IMG/VR virus record: IMGVR_UViG_3300046673_000046
Coordinates: 1 to 42,101 of that record
DNA: 42,101 nucleotides
Reading direction: 5' to 3' (one strand)
DNA from: a virus
The translations under genes and the position numbers were made by a program. The first letter of the stretch is position 1. The number at the start of each line of letters is the position of its first letter. This document shows, in pieces, positions 1-8,679 of this stretch. The notes below the pieces were generated by a model. That model was not told the DNA's origin. It was given only the letters and a program-made list of their open reading frames with translations, and ran no database searches.

Positions 1-360
1 TCCGCCCGCTGTAGTTCGGTAGATTGCAATACCCACACCATCATTGGTTGTGCTGTTCTGAACGGTAATCCCGCCGAGTAGTTCCATCTGCGTGTCCGTC
101 GGCGTCATCGTTGCTACGTGTCCCGTTGCAACGTATGTGCTGCTTGCGGTCGCGTAATCCGATGCAAGTGTGCCCAAAACTACAGGAACTTTATTGCCGC
201 CTACATCGTAATCTAAGCCCGTGTTAGGCGCGAATCCGTATTCAACCCCTGTCGTAGTCCATACCCCGCTAACTTTCCATTGTCTAGTCAAAGTACCCGC
301 TACGTCGTCTACAATTTCCTGATAGACGTTCGGTACAAGTTCAATTACTGTTTGTGTCAT
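1..360 (-). CDS. structural protein, partial (C-terminus off the window)
   Basis: An open frame begins with ATG at 360, preceded by an AAGGAG ribosome site, and runs off the left edge. The 120 visible residues start MTQTVIELVPNVYQEIVDD and are rich in Thr, Gly, Val and Ala with no charged clusters, typical of a beta-rich virion protein. It is the last visible member of the head/connector operon, directly downstream of two other small beta-rich proteins. I do not recognise the family; head-tail connector, tail tube or decoration protein are all possible. The true length is unknown. Confidence 0.75.
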   Translation of the reverse strand, partial: MTQTVIELVPNVYQEIVDDVAGTLTRQWKVSGVWTTTGVEYGFAPNTGLDYDVGGNKVPVVLGTLASDYATASSTYVATGHVATMTPTDTQMELLGGITVQNSTTNDGVGIAIYRTTAGG

Positions 361-373
361 CTTTCAATTCTCC

Positions 374-664
374 TTAATATCCCGAATAAACTTCCTTAGT
401 GCTGCCGTTGCCAGCGATATACAAACCGCCAGCGTCAACCGTGAACGATGTGCAGCGCAGATATCCCATGTTCATAAGTGTTGCGCCGCTTTGCACCTCG
501 ACCGCGCCACACGTCAGCTCTTCACCTGTTGATATAGCGGCGACCGTGCCGGAATAGATAGTCCAGTTCGGTGAGACGTATTGGTAAAGAATTGACTGTG
601 CAAGCGCGACGAGTCCTTGGTCGTTTGCGTATATTGGTGTCGGGCCGTTTCTAAGGAGCGTCAT
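374..664 (-). CDS. small structural protein, unknown
   Basis: A 96-residue protein whose ATG overlaps the stop of the upstream gene (ATGA at 661-664), so translation is probably coupled. The sequence is beta-rich with repeated short hydrophobic stretches and Gly/Ser/Thr turns (for example SGATLMNMGYLRC), resembling a small virion or fibre-associated domain. No catalytic motif is seen. It lies in the head/connector operon. Confidence 0.7.
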   Translation of the reverse strand: MTLLRNGPTPIYANDQGLVALAQSILYQYVSPNWTIYSGTVAAISTGEELTCGAVEVQSGATLMNMGYLRCTSFTVDAGGLYIAGNGSTKEVYSGY

Positions 665-954
665 TTTGTGTACACCCCTATAAATGATATGTTAACCGTC
701 GTGCCTGACACATTCTTGACTTGAATGTAATAGGTATAGTTTACGTCCTCGACGAGGGAAAGCCTGCCTCCGGCACCCGTGTCATAGTCATACTGAATTA
801 ACGTGTTTGGAGTAACAAAGAACAGTTGAACCGCGCCACTGTACCTGATGTTGTGAACGGTCGCCTCATTGCTGCTGCCTGGTTGGATGTTGAATGTGGC
901 ACCGTTTGCGAGACTTGCTGATTCCCCACAGAATTTGTCACCTTGTGAAACCAT
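661..954 (-). CDS. small structural protein, unknown
   Basis: A 97-residue protein with a strong AGGAGG ribosome site before the ATG. The composition (VKNVSGTTVNISFIGVYTK at the C-terminus) suggests a beta-sandwich virion component. It overlaps the next gene by an ATGA junction. The family is not recognised; from the context it could be a connector, decoration or minor tail component. Confidence 0.7.
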   Translation of the reverse strand: MVSQGDKFCGESASLANGATFNIQPGSSNEATVHNIRYSGAVQLFFVTPNTLIQYDYDTGAGGRLSLVEDVNYTYYIQVKNVSGTTVNISFIGVYTK

Positions 955-966
955 CGTTTTTTCCTC

Positions 967-1434
967 CTACTGTGCAGCTGCTACGGTCTGCGTGAATATC
1001 CCCTCTGCTGCCCACGCCAATGTGAGTGTTCCCCTCGTCACCATCTGCGCGCCGAGGTCAAGGTAGCAAAGTAACGGATTACTATTCGTCGTCGAGGCTG
1101 CAGCTGCATATTGCAGGATCGCGTATTCCGCCGCGATACTCGCGTTCGTCGTGAATACCAGCGGGCCGGACGTCTTGAGCCCTACGACCCCTGCCGCCAC
1201 CGTCGGAACGCCCGTCGCGACTCCTGAACCGCCGAGTGAGTAACCGTCACAGGCTGCAATCTCGAACGGACTTGATGCCGCCCATTTAATATCGTTATAT
1301 GTTTTCCACGATGCTTTAACCGGCGCATCAGCCGTAGGCCCAAGGACGCAGAACGTCGATGTGCTGTTTGCTTGTATGTTCACTCCACCCGTCAGCATCG
1401 CAACCGGGAGGTTATCAAATACTGCACTTGTCAT
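967..1434 (-). CDS. structural protein, unknown
   Basis: A 155-residue protein that starts at a TAATG junction with the upstream gene (stop at 1434-1436), indicating coupled translation. It is Ala/Gly/Thr/Val-rich with few charges (SLGGSGVATGVPTVAAGVVG), as in bacteriophage-type capsid decoration or tail proteins. There is no signal peptide or enzyme motif. The position downstream of the major capsid gene supports a virion role. Confidence 0.7.
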   Translation of the reverse strand: MTSAVFDNLPVAMLTGGVNIQANSTSTFCVLGPTADAPVKASWKTYNDIKWAASSPFEIAACDGYSLGGSGVATGVPTVAAGVVGLKTSGPLVFTTNASIAAEYAILQYAAAASTTNSNPLLCYLDLGAQMVTRGTLTLAWAAEGIFTQTVAAAQ

Positions 1435-1700
1435 TATCCATCACTCCTTTTCCTAATAAATTGCCCGCAATCATTATCGTAATGCCTGCGGCCTATGTGC
1501 TGCAATCCACCTTTCACGCCCGCCCTGCAATGATAGTGATAGTTCTCGGTGTCCAGTGTATCGTCAGGAAGTCGGACGCCCTTATGACAGGTCGTGCAGT
1601 TGCACAACTCCGCGAGCGGCGGCACGATGTTATTCTGCACCGTCACTTTCGGAGGGCAAACCTTGAACTCCCCGAGTTCGATTGACTTGAGATCGACCAT
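1434..1700 (-). CDS. zinc-binding-like small protein in the head operon
   Basis: An 88-residue protein. I chose the ATG at 1700 because it forms a TAATG junction with the upstream gene; a longer frame to 1718 would overlap that gene without need. Cysteine and histidine pairs (CNCTTCHKG, then HYHC) suggest one bound metal ion. It sits between two beta-rich structural proteins, so it may be a connector or completion protein, but the function is unknown. Confidence 0.65.
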   Translation of the reverse strand: MVDLKSIELGEFKVCPPKVTVQNNIVPPLAELCNCTTCHKGVRLPDDTLDTENYHYHCRAGVKGGLQHIGRRHYDNDCGQFIRKRSDG

Positions 1701-2155
1701 TAGTTCCTCGCTACCCAATTAACCGTCTGAGTCGCAGCCCCTGCGGACTTGACAAAGATCAAGTTCACATTAGCAACGTTGATCACTACCGATGTCGCGC
1801 CCGCAAGTAATTCCATAGTACAAGTTCCGACTGCCGAACCCCACATTACCGACTGCGTATTACCGGCCGGTGCTTGAAGTATGACTGATTTGCACGCCTG
1901 CGTTCCGATTATAACTGCAACTCCACCAGTAACTGGCGCGGTGATTGTGCCGGTGTACATTGCAGTGCTTGGGCCTGATATCGCGGCGGTGTTTGCCTTG
2001 ATGTCGGTGTCAAGCGCAGCGACATCAGCGTCGAGTTGCACGATGTTCGCGTTGAGGTTGCCCGCTCCGTCGATTATGTTGACTGGGACGCCTTGAGATA
2101 CGGCGTCATAGTTTGGATCGGTAGGTGTTCCTGATTTAAGTCCGCGCTCGGTCAT
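1700..2155 (-). CDS. structural protein with short coiled-coil and beta domain
   Basis: A 151-residue protein starting at the ATGA junction (ATG at 2155, upstream stop at 2152-2154). After about 40 residues there is a short coiled-coil-like heptad stretch (NANIVQLDADVAALDTDIKA), followed by a Val/Thr/Gly-rich beta domain. This stalk-plus-head layout is typical of small fibres, decoration or head-tail proteins. No specific family is assigned. Confidence 0.7.
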   Translation of the reverse strand: MTERGLKSGTPTDPNYDAVSQGVPVNIIDGAGNLNANIVQLDADVAALDTDIKANTAAISGPSTAMYTGTITAPVTGGVAVIIGTQACKSVILQAPAGNTQSVMWGSAVGTCTMELLAGATSVVINVANVNLIFVKSAGAATQTVNWVARN

Positions 2156-2436
2156 ACTGGTGCACCTGCTGAGTTCGTCCAGTTCGTGCCGTTCCACCAG
2201 ATCGGGATTACAAGCGTTGTGTCAAAGTAATACTGGCCCATGATCGGTGTCGCCGGGCGCTGTAAAGTCGTGCCCGTTGATCCAAGTGCAGTGATGTTAG
2301 CGATCGTTATCGTAGCAGCAGCAATCTTATCGGTGGTGATTGTTCCTGCAGCAATCTTTGCATCAGTTACCGCGCCGTCATATAACTGGTCAGTGTCAAT
2401 GATGTTAGGTGGAAATGATGTTGCGTGTCCTGGCAT
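2152..2436 (-). CDS. fibre-like small structural protein
   Basis: A 94-residue protein preceded by GGGGTGA. It carries the short repeats seen in many phage fibres: DGAVTDAKIAAGTITTDKIAAATIT, where 'T-x-x-K-I-A' units recur about every 9-10 residues, followed by a C-terminal 'GQYYFDTTLVIPIWWNGTNW' module common at fibre tips. This suggests a small trimeric fibre or head fibre. Its place between the capsid and connector genes makes a head fibre or decoration protein plausible. Confidence 0.7.
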   Translation of the reverse strand: MPGHATSFPPNIIDTDQLYDGAVTDAKIAAGTITTDKIAAATITIANITALGSTGTTLQRPATPIMGQYYFDTTLVIPIWWNGTNWTNSAGAPV

Positions 2437-2452
2437 TTGTTTTCACCCCACA

Positions 2453-2689
2453 TCACTTCTTTCTAATTGGAGAACGAACCATTTTATCTTTCTTCGGTTT
2501 CTCCATCGCTTTATCTTCTTTAGGTTCCGGTTTCATCTGCGTAAGTCCCACTCTATCCAAAAAGTCTTTCCTGTAAGCGTCTTTGACGAGACCAGATTGT
2601 ATCAGTCGTTCGGCTTCCTCTTCGCTGAAGTATTGGGACCGACCTTTGATGTAACCTAAGTGGTCTTGTAAAAAGGTAACTAATTTCAT
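2453..2689 (-). CDS. small charged protein in the head operon
   Basis: A 78-residue protein with GAGGTGG upstream of the ATG. The first 50 residues form a compact mixed domain (HLGYIKGRSQYFSEEEAERLI...), and the last 25 are a Lys/Pro-rich tail. It resembles small proteins often found just downstream of the major capsid gene in siphoviruses, but no biochemical role can be read from it. Confidence 0.65.
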   Translation of the reverse strand: MKLVTFLQDHLGYIKGRSQYFSEEEAERLIQSGLVKDAYRKDFLDRVGLTQMKPEPKEDKAMEKPKKDKMVRSPIRKK

Positions 2690-2775
2690 TTAAACCACCT
2701 CGAATAAAAATAAATGTGAGGGTGTACCGTTATCAGTACACCCCATGGTATGTTTCAACCTCGTATGTTTCTCTT

Positions 2776-3315
2776 TTAAGGCGCAGTTGTAAGAGTCGCC
2801 GACTGCGTTTGTGGTGCTTCGGTTGCCCCGCCAAGGATCAACAGAATTCGTCCTGTGACTGTATCCGTTATCGTGTTGGTGAACGTCCCTGTCACTGTGA
2901 CGCGCAAGAACTCCTTTGCCATCAACAGGTCGACATCCATCTCAGCAACGACGTTCACCGCCGTTGATGCTGGCGCGACAAAGCCGTGGTCGAGGTCTGT
3001 TCCTGCTGTTGAAATTGCGCCGTTTGGCTGCGTCTGTCCCGAGACGCTCCACGGCATTGCAGCGAATCCGCTGCCGGATGCTGCCGACGTGTCAAGCTCC
3101 ATCGAGAGCGAGAGCGTCTTAGCCGCTGCTGTAGTTGCTAAACCCGTGTAGACCACTTTGCAGTATGAGAACTCACCTGCACGAACCCCTGCCGCACGCA
3201 GGTCAAAGACCTGTGACGTAACGGCTGTCGTGCCACCCGCGGTTAGCGTGTTACCAGTTGCGGGTGTAATATCGTGAACCCTGCAATGAGCCAATGCTCC
3301 TCTATTTAATGCCAT
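2776..3315 (-). CDS. capsid cement/decoration protein candidate
   Basis: A 179-residue protein encoded immediately downstream of the major capsid protein, with a GGAGGT ribosome site. It is low in charge and rich in Thr, Ala, Val and Gly, with alternating beta patterns (FLRVTVTGTFTNTITDTVTGRILLIL). Size, position and composition fit a Bbp16-like capsid cement protein, an inference from context rather than a motif. Confidence 0.6.
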   Translation of the reverse strand: MALNRGALAHCRVHDITPATGNTLTAGGTTAVTSQVFDLRAAGVRAGEFSYCKVVYTGLATTAAAKTLSLSMELDTSAASGSGFAAMPWSVSGQTQPNGAISTAGTDLDHGFVAPASTAVNVVAEMDVDLLMAKEFLRVTVTGTFTNTITDTVTGRILLILGGATEAPQTQSATLTTAP

Positions 3316-3344
3316 ATCTTTTACCTCCGTTTAGGTCAGCTCAA

Positions 3345-4553
3345 CTAGCCGCCTGCGCCGCCTCCCCACGTAACACCTGTTAGTGCGGCAGCCGCTTCGT
3401 CGTGCTCCATTCCGAAGTCGTGCATAGATATACAGCGAATGACTGTCTCATCTCTGTCGAACGGAGAGACAAGCGTCGATGTTGCATCAGTGTATGCCGC
3501 TGTGTCTGAAGCGAGGATTTCAAGCGTGTATGAGTCACCTATGATTAAATTAGGGAACTCGCATAGGTACACCATGTTCTGTGTGGGTGGGCCTATTACA
3601 TCAATAGAGAGCTGCGTTGAAGTCGCTACAGGATAACCCCAAAATACAGGGTTAGGCCCGGACATTCCCGGGAACGCCAGTGCGCCAGTCGCTTCACGGA
3701 CTTGTGCAAGCCAGTTCTTGTTACTTGGCCGCATTATCCATCCTCTCTTAGTATCGTCAACGTTTGCATTATCAAGAACACTGACTGCTCGTGATGCATC
3801 CGTTGTCGCCGTTACTGCTGTTGCTGGTGCTGCGGTCTGTGCGATTTGGTTGCCTGGCAACATGTGGTTTCGAATACCAACAGGAGTACCGGAGTCGCCG
3901 TTGCCTTCTATGAACGCAAGGTCTTCTCGTAGTCCCATTCGCTTAACGATGTGCTGGCGTACGATTGTGTCGATGTTGAGTGCGCTGAACTTAAGAAGGT
4001 CATTGCTGATAGGAACTTTCGCTCCGAGCTTTTTACCCTGCAAAAGCAGTTGACCAAACCCGGGCTGTGTTGCCTGAATCGTCCCGCCTTCGGACAGGTA
4101 TGTTGCGCTTGCTGCTGATCCAATCTTCGGGATTCTTAATTGCCCGTTGACTAGAGGCAGAACCTGGCAACCCATTGTCCTCATAATCGCCGTCGCCTGC
4201 AACAGGTCGATGACATTTGTACTTAGTTCTTCTGAGATCGTGAAACCGCCTGCGACATCCGAAGACATATCAAGTGACTTTGCGATCACAGAGTTTTCTC
4301 CCCATCGTTTTGCGGCCCACTTTGCTGCGTCAGGGTGATGCCCTTTTGCTGCCGCGAGTGCCGCTGCGATTCCGCCGATTACATCCGCTTGTTTTTCAAC
4401 TTCCTGCCGGTTTTCATCGGCAAGCATACTACGCAATGCCATGCCTCTCTGCGTGGCTTCCTTGCGCTCTTCATGCTCGGGTTTCTTTTTATGGTCGGTC
4501 TTTTGCTCAAAGAGAGCAATTAACTGAGCCCGAGTCATTTCTTTTGCTACCAT
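3345..4553 (-). CDS. major capsid protein, HK97 fold
   Basis: A 402-residue protein with AGGAGG upstream. The first 100 or so residues are charged and helical, like the removable delta domain of HK97-type capsid proteins. From about residue 95 the sequence matches the fold: 'DVAGGFTISEELSTNVIDLL' (N-arm and start of the core), 'LRIPKIGSAASATYLSEGG' (E-loop region), 'DLAFIEGNGDSGTPVGIRN' (spine and P-domain signature). The prohead protease gene is directly upstream and portal precedes that, the canonical order. It forms the icosahedral shell and is probably cleaved after the delta domain. Confidence 0.9.
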   Translation of the reverse strand: MVAKEMTRAQLIALFEQKTDHKKKPEHEERKEATQRGMALRSMLADENRQEVEKQADVIGGIAAALAAAKGHHPDAAKWAAKRWGENSVIAKSLDMSSDVAGGFTISEELSTNVIDLLQATAIMRTMGCQVLPLVNGQLRIPKIGSAASATYLSEGGTIQATQPGFGQLLLQGKKLGAKVPISNDLLKFSALNIDTIVRQHIVKRMGLREDLAFIEGNGDSGTPVGIRNHMLPGNQIAQTAAPATAVTATTDASRAVSVLDNANVDDTKRGWIMRPSNKNWLAQVREATGALAFPGMSGPNPVFWGYPVATSTQLSIDVIGPPTQNMVYLCEFPNLIIGDSYTLEILASDTAAYTDATSTLVSPFDRDETVIRCISMHDFGMEHDEAAAALTGVTWGGGAGG

Positions 4554-4564
4554 TTTAGGCCTCC

Positions 4565-6124
4565 TTAGTTAGTCTCGGCTTGATCCGATTGCTCTGCTTC
4601 AAGCCCGAAATGCTCAAGTGCTTCGTTTAAAACGTCTTCGTCTACCAGATACTTCTCATCTTGATCGGGTTCGACGGGTTCACCTGTGTCAACGACAGGG
4701 ATTACATCTTCCGATTTGATTATCCCTCTCTCGATGAGTGTATCAATAACCGCTGTGGCTACTTCATCGGCGATTCCTTTACCAGGTTTCGTGCCGCTTG
4801 CATTTGCCGCCGTCTCTTGGTCCTGGTCCGATGCATCGCCAGGTGCTTGCTCTGGTGTTCCACCAGGTTTGCCCGTGACTTGATTGAGCACGCCATTAAC
4901 AAGTTTAACGCCTGAGTTGTGCGCCGATACTGCATCCCTAAGATCTGATTCATTCGCAGCACTGAGAACGCGGCCCGCTTTGTAGATCTCTTTAACGTGA
5001 GCGAGCAACTCATCCTTACTCATCGCTTCGATTTTTTCATCTGTCTTTTCCATACCTACACCTTCTGTTGATTTGTTTTCCTCGCGTTCCCGAATCTGCT
5101 CGGTTATTGCCGTTATATACGCGCATTTCTCGACGAGTTGAGTATAACTAGCAGTTCCCGCTTTCCATTCCAGCGGTGACGGATCAGCGCACTTAGTTGG
5201 TGGGACATCCTTCTTGTGCCACGCACACATTGCTGTCTCGACCTGTGCGTGCAGCCAGTTCATATCCGCTTTCGTAAACCCCGTCATTAAGTTGCCTTGC
5301 GCTGAGAACTGATGTAACCGCCGGTGATATGCCGATAGGTCTTGTAAGCTTTCTTTGCCGATTGCGGCCATTAGGCTGCTCTTATCGGAGTCAGTGATGC
5401 TCTTTTCCATTGTATCATCTTCAACTGGTTCTTGTGTAACTTCCTGTTTGCACGCCTCACACCGCACGACTGTCTCATCTGCCCACGTCTTGAGCGTCTT
5501 CATAAACGACTTGCGAGTCTTGCGGTCAACGAGTGCATCAGGATTTGAAGGAACAGGAACAGCACTGAACTCTAACATATCCCATTTTAAGAACTTCGTC
5601 CCACCGCCATCGATCATATCGAGAAGCGTACTGGGAGTTTTTTCTACGTCTTTCTCTTCAAGTGCTTCCCATTCGTGTGGATCAAAGCCAATCGAGACGG
5701 CGTTAAGGAACTTGGAACTATACATATCATAGACCATGCCGCCGGTTAGACCAGACCAGTTCTTTTGATAGTTTGAATCCGGTTGGAAAGTGACCAGTGC
5801 GGAGATCTTGTGGTTGATTACTGTATCGCCGTCTTTGTTTACGCCTGCTTCCTTGAGACGTTCCATCTCAACGGCCCGTGCGATTGGAAGTTGGTCATAC
5901 TGATGTGCCCACAGCATGACAGGATTGTTAGCATAGTCATCGGTCATTATCCCTGCCGGATCAACGACGTCTTTGTCTCTGTCTTTACGGTTCGACGTGA
6001 TAAAGAACTTTAACCGCTTGATCGTATCGCCGGTCTCAGGATCTTTGATACTGTAATCTTTAACGTCAGTAAGTTCGAATACCTTACGAACAATCTCACC
6101 GCGTTTAACTTCTTTGGCTAACAT
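4565..6124 (-). CDS. prohead protease (S78-like) fused to a long C-terminal scaffold-like region
   Basis: A 519-residue protein. The first 210 residues look like an HK97 prohead protease: 'FFITSNRKDRDKDVVDP', a candidate catalytic His in 'MLWAHQYDQLPIA', a candidate catalytic Ser in 'LNAVSIGFDPHEW', and the 'LEFSAVPVPSNPDAL' signature. The remaining 300 residues are acidic and helical or disordered, with a Cys pair near 222-225; this tail may act as internal scaffold, since no separate scaffold gene is visible. The protein would mature the shell by cleaving the capsid protein. It is about 2.5 times the length of a minimal prohead protease. Confidence 0.85.
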   Translation of the reverse strand: MLAKEVKRGEIVRKVFELTDVKDYSIKDPETGDTIKRLKFFITSNRKDRDKDVVDPAGIMTDDYANNPVMLWAHQYDQLPIARAVEMERLKEAGVNKDGDTVINHKISALVTFQPDSNYQKNWSGLTGGMVYDMYSSKFLNAVSIGFDPHEWEALEEKDVEKTPSTLLDMIDGGGTKFLKWDMLEFSAVPVPSNPDALVDRKTRKSFMKTLKTWADETVVRCEACKQEVTQEPVEDDTMEKSITDSDKSSLMAAIGKESLQDLSAYHRRLHQFSAQGNLMTGFTKADMNWLHAQVETAMCAWHKKDVPPTKCADPSPLEWKAGTASYTQLVEKCAYITAITEQIREREENKSTEGVGMEKTDEKIEAMSKDELLAHVKEIYKAGRVLSAANESDLRDAVSAHNSGVKLVNGVLNQVTGKPGGTPEQAPGDASDQDQETAANASGTKPGKGIADEVATAVIDTLIERGIIKSEDVIPVVDTGEPVEPDQDEKYLVDEDVLNEALEHFGLEAEQSDQAETN

Positions 6125-6125
6125 C

Positions 6126-6440
6126 TTAAATTATCCCCGTTTTTTTGCGCTTGTCCATAACCGCTTTTTGTGAATCTGATTCTTCAGTAAGTTCAGCGTC
6201 TTCAACAACCCGGGCCTGAGTCCTGCGCGCCGCATCCTTCGCTCGCTTCTGTTCAACGCGGATCGCCATGAACTCGTCAGAGTTAAGTATCATGTGTTCC
6301 GCTTCCTTGATGCAATCAGGACACAACCATTCACGCTTTTTAGCACCACCGATAAGTTGAAGTGTTCTGTTTACTTCACCACAAATGTCGCAGTGCTCGG
6401 GAACACGGAATTTAACATATTTCGTTACGCTGTCTTGCAT
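6126..6440 (-). CDS. zinc-ribbon protein between portal and protease
   Basis: A 104-residue protein, starting at the ATG at 6440 just after a GGGGGGCGAAG ribosome-site-like stretch; a longer frame would overlap the upstream gene. Two CxxC pairs (CDIC and CPDC, about 28 residues apart) form a classical zinc ribbon, followed by a basic helix (EQKRAKDAARRTQAR). It could bind nucleic acid or the protease or portal. The function is unknown. Confidence 0.65.
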   Translation of the reverse strand: MQDSVTKYVKFRVPEHCDICGEVNRTLQLIGGAKKREWLCPDCIKEAEHMILNSDEFMAIRVEQKRAKDAARRTQARVVEDAELTEESDSQKAVMDKRKKTGII

Positions 6441-6450
6441 CTTCGCCCCC

Positions 6451-6681
6451 CTATCGCATCCGTATATCATCAAGTAACTGGCGTTTCTCGCTCAGTGTCA
6501 GGTCTTTTAACATATCGTGAAGTGTGATTCTGTGAACCGTTCCGTCATCGTAACTGCACTCCCACCCGTCATCGTCGTAACTGCAATCGTGTAGGTGATT
6601 GCCGTCTGAGTTATCATTCATCATCTCGGCATCCTCGTTTGCAGTTGCGATCCGGTGCTTTAGTTGTGGCATGCATCTCAT
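6451..6681 (-). CDS. small acidic protein, unknown
   Basis: A 76-residue protein whose ATG overlaps the portal stop (ATGA at 6678-6681). It contains a nearly repeated acidic segment (CSYDDDGWE then CSYDDGTVHR) and a C-terminal amphipathic helix (LHDMLKDLTLSEKRQLLDDI). No family is recognised. Confidence 0.6.
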   Translation of the reverse strand: MRCMPQLKHRIATANEDAEMMNDNSDGNHLHDCSYDDDGWECSYDDGTVHRITLHDMLKDLTLSEKRQLLDDIRMR

Positions 6682-8198
6682 CTTCGAAGACGGATTATTA
6701 CGCCGCGTCCTGTAGTGATTACTCGGCCCTTACTGCGGTTTGCAATCCATGCTTGTGTCGGTGATGTTGGTTGAGTTGTTCCTGCATCTGCGGGTGGTGC
6801 TGGTTGTGGCGCACCTGTATCGCCACCGGTTTGTGATGGCTCACCTGGAACCATAATCGGCTCGGGTGTGCCTGGAACTTCTGTGCCTTCTGGTTCTTGC
6901 ACGCCTTCAATCGTTGGTAATGGTAAATCCTGAAGTCGCATCGGTGTCATATTCATTGGCCATGCTACGACCTGACCACGACCGTCTGGGAATGGTTCTT
7001 CGCCTGCCTTGACTCTGATCTCATCTAAGAGAAAAGCGTGACCCTGGAACCGCATTATTGCGGCTTCAAACTCTTTATCCTCTTGAACCGGGCTAACATA
7101 ATCAAGTTCTATTAAACCCGTGTCATCAAAGCGTGGGACTATCTGACGTTGGAACGCCTCGCGCATCATGTTAAGTCTAGGTCTGAGCGTCCATTTGGAA
7201 AAGAATAAGTCTGCGGCCTCTATCGTCGCTCGGTTACTGTTCTGAAGTATCCCCATTATCTCAGGAGGCAGACCAAGTATCTGCGTGATCGTGTCACGCT
7301 CCATCTTAACAAGGTCTATGAACTGTGCCGATTGGAAGTCCTGCTTAAACTCCTGAACCGTGACCTCTTCAGATAGGAAGTAAGGTTTAAAAGAGTTCCA
7401 GAATCCGCTTAACTTCTCACGCCATTCGGCTTCCATTCGCTTCGTCTTCTCGGGGTTTAGTGTCTTGCCGGTAACGAGTATGTCCGGTCGTGCCTGACGT
7501 TTAAAGAACCCGTCGAGTGTTTCGCCAGTCTCTTTGTAAATGTTAAGTTCAGTATCCAGGGATTGCGCGATACCGCTGCCTCGCGCATATGGTGCCGCAG
7601 GGTTAGGATCAACCAACCAGAAGACTTGCTCAAGTGGAATATGCGATTGCCCGCTTGATAATGAAAGAGTAAAGTAAGGTTTATCAGGAAGTTGCGGGAG
7701 TTCAGTTATCTTATCGGGAGTTATTGGCCATATCTGTTGTATATCGCCTTCAGTATCCCAGATACCGAAGCATTCGCCGGTAAGATCCAAGTGAACGGAC
7801 CAGATAAAGAGAATAGTTTGCCAGGAGAAAAGCGGGTGAGGTTGATCAAAGAAGATTTGGAGTGGATGTTTAGTAGTAATCAGTTCATCGAGCGGCGTTA
7901 GTTGTTCGGTCTCTGGATCTTCGACCAGGGTTAGCCATTCAACATCTGATATGCTCTGTGCTTTCTTAGCGCCGCCTGCTCGTAACCACGCTTGTGTATT
8001 GTATGCTTCAAGGAATTGAGGAACTGAACGTTTAACGCCTGCGTTACCTCGCGCGTTGCCTAGGAAGTTAGCCCAAAAGCCGGAACTGCCTGTAGTATAA
8101 TCGCTTGAATTAAAATTAGTATTGGAGTTATAAGGAGATGATGCCTTAGACCGGAAGTTCCTTACTCGGTTAAGTAATCCTGCTCTAGTCGTAGGCAC
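6678..8198 (-). CDS. portal protein, HK97 family
   Basis: A 506-residue protein with features of HK97-type portals: an N-terminal Asn/Ser/Gly-rich arm, the wing segment 'ECFGIWDTEGDIQQIWPITPDKI', the clip/stem region 'QFIDLVKMERDTITQILGLPPEIMGI', and 'NRATIEAADLFFSKWTLRPRLNMM'. The last 80 residues are Pro/Gln/Thr-rich and probably disordered. The start is a GTG at 8198 without a ribosome site, but a TATA element lies about 27 nt upstream, as expected for a leaderless archaeal transcript. It forms the dodecameric DNA gate at one capsid vertex. Confidence 0.9.
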   Translation of the reverse strand: MPTTRAGLLNRVRNFRSKASSPYNSNTNFNSSDYTTGSSGFWANFLGNARGNAGVKRSVPQFLEAYNTQAWLRAGGAKKAQSISDVEWLTLVEDPETEQLTPLDELITTKHPLQIFFDQPHPLFSWQTILFIWSVHLDLTGECFGIWDTEGDIQQIWPITPDKITELPQLPDKPYFTLSLSSGQSHIPLEQVFWLVDPNPAAPYARGSGIAQSLDTELNIYKETGETLDGFFKRQARPDILVTGKTLNPEKTKRMEAEWREKLSGFWNSFKPYFLSEEVTVQEFKQDFQSAQFIDLVKMERDTITQILGLPPEIMGILQNSNRATIEAADLFFSKWTLRPRLNMMREAFQRQIVPRFDDTGLIELDYVSPVQEDKEFEAAIMRFQGHAFLLDEIRVKAGEEPFPDGRGQVVAWPMNMTPMRLQDLPLPTIEGVQEPEGTEVPGTPEPIMVPGEPSQTGGDTGAPQPAPPADAGTTQPTSPTQAWIANRSKGRVITTGRGVIIRLRR

Positions 8199-8220
8199 GC
8201 TGTTAGTTTATCTTGTATCC

Positions 8221-8230
8221 GATATATAGA
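8221..8230 (-). promoter_or_regulatory. archaeal-type TATA box for the portal/capsid operon
   Basis: Read on the minus strand the sequence is TCTATATATC, centred about 27 nt before the GTG of the portal gene. This is the spacing of an archaeal TATA box from its transcription start, so the mRNA would be leaderless. A perfect 10-bp dyad (TAAACGTTTA, 8267-8276) lies about 45 nt further upstream and may be a regulator site. Confidence 0.6.
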
Positions 8231-8337
8231 AAATCCCATCTTCCTAGAAGTTATTTTCGTTATTGGTAAACGTTTAACACAAAACTAGAATAGATGCGGC
8301 AAAGTAGTTTTTTTATTCTACAAGTAGGCAAAAATAG

Positions 8338-8365
8338 AAAAAAAATAGATAGGGCGTTATGCCCC
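8338..8365 (-). terminator. hairpin plus T-run terminator
   Basis: On the minus strand, just after the stop of the 8368-8679 gene, a GGGC/GCCC stem with a 5-nt loop (8352-8364) is followed by eight T residues (8338-8345). It closes the small-gene operon before the portal promoter. Confidence 0.6.
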
Positions 8366-8367
8366 GT

Positions 8368-8679
8368 CTAATCTACTACAATCGGGTTCACACTACCTTG
8401 CCTATCTTTTATTCTGAGCAATAGTTTCGGTGCTGTGACGTGTGCGACCACTGCATAGGCCAGGACTATCACTATGAAGCCTATTCCTACAGTGAATAGT
8501 CCGACGATCACACCGAGGATCAGCGCCATTATCCAGCCGATTGCACTGCCCCACGAATGCTTTTGCATTAGAGTTGAGTTCAGTCCTTGTTCCTTAACAA
8601 CATACCCGGTCGTGATAAAATCATCAATGACCTTTTGCATGTCGTTCTCATCTTCGACGTTTCTTATTCTAGTACTCAT
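8368..8679 (-). CDS. two-helix membrane protein
   Basis: A 103-residue protein. A soluble N-terminal 40 residues (VEDENDMQKVIDDFITTGYVVKEQG) is followed by two adjacent membrane segments (about 46-63 and 65-85: 'AIGWIMALILGVIVGLFTVGIGFIVIVLAYAVVAHV' region) and a short basic tail. It is the last gene of the small-protein operon and precedes a terminator. It could be a holin-like or host-membrane modifying protein. Confidence 0.7.
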   Translation of the reverse strand: MSTRIRNVEDENDMQKVIDDFITTGYVVKEQGLNSTLMQKHSWGSAIGWIMALILGVIVGLFTVGIGFIVIVLAYAVVAHVTAPKLLLRIKDRQGSVNPIVVD

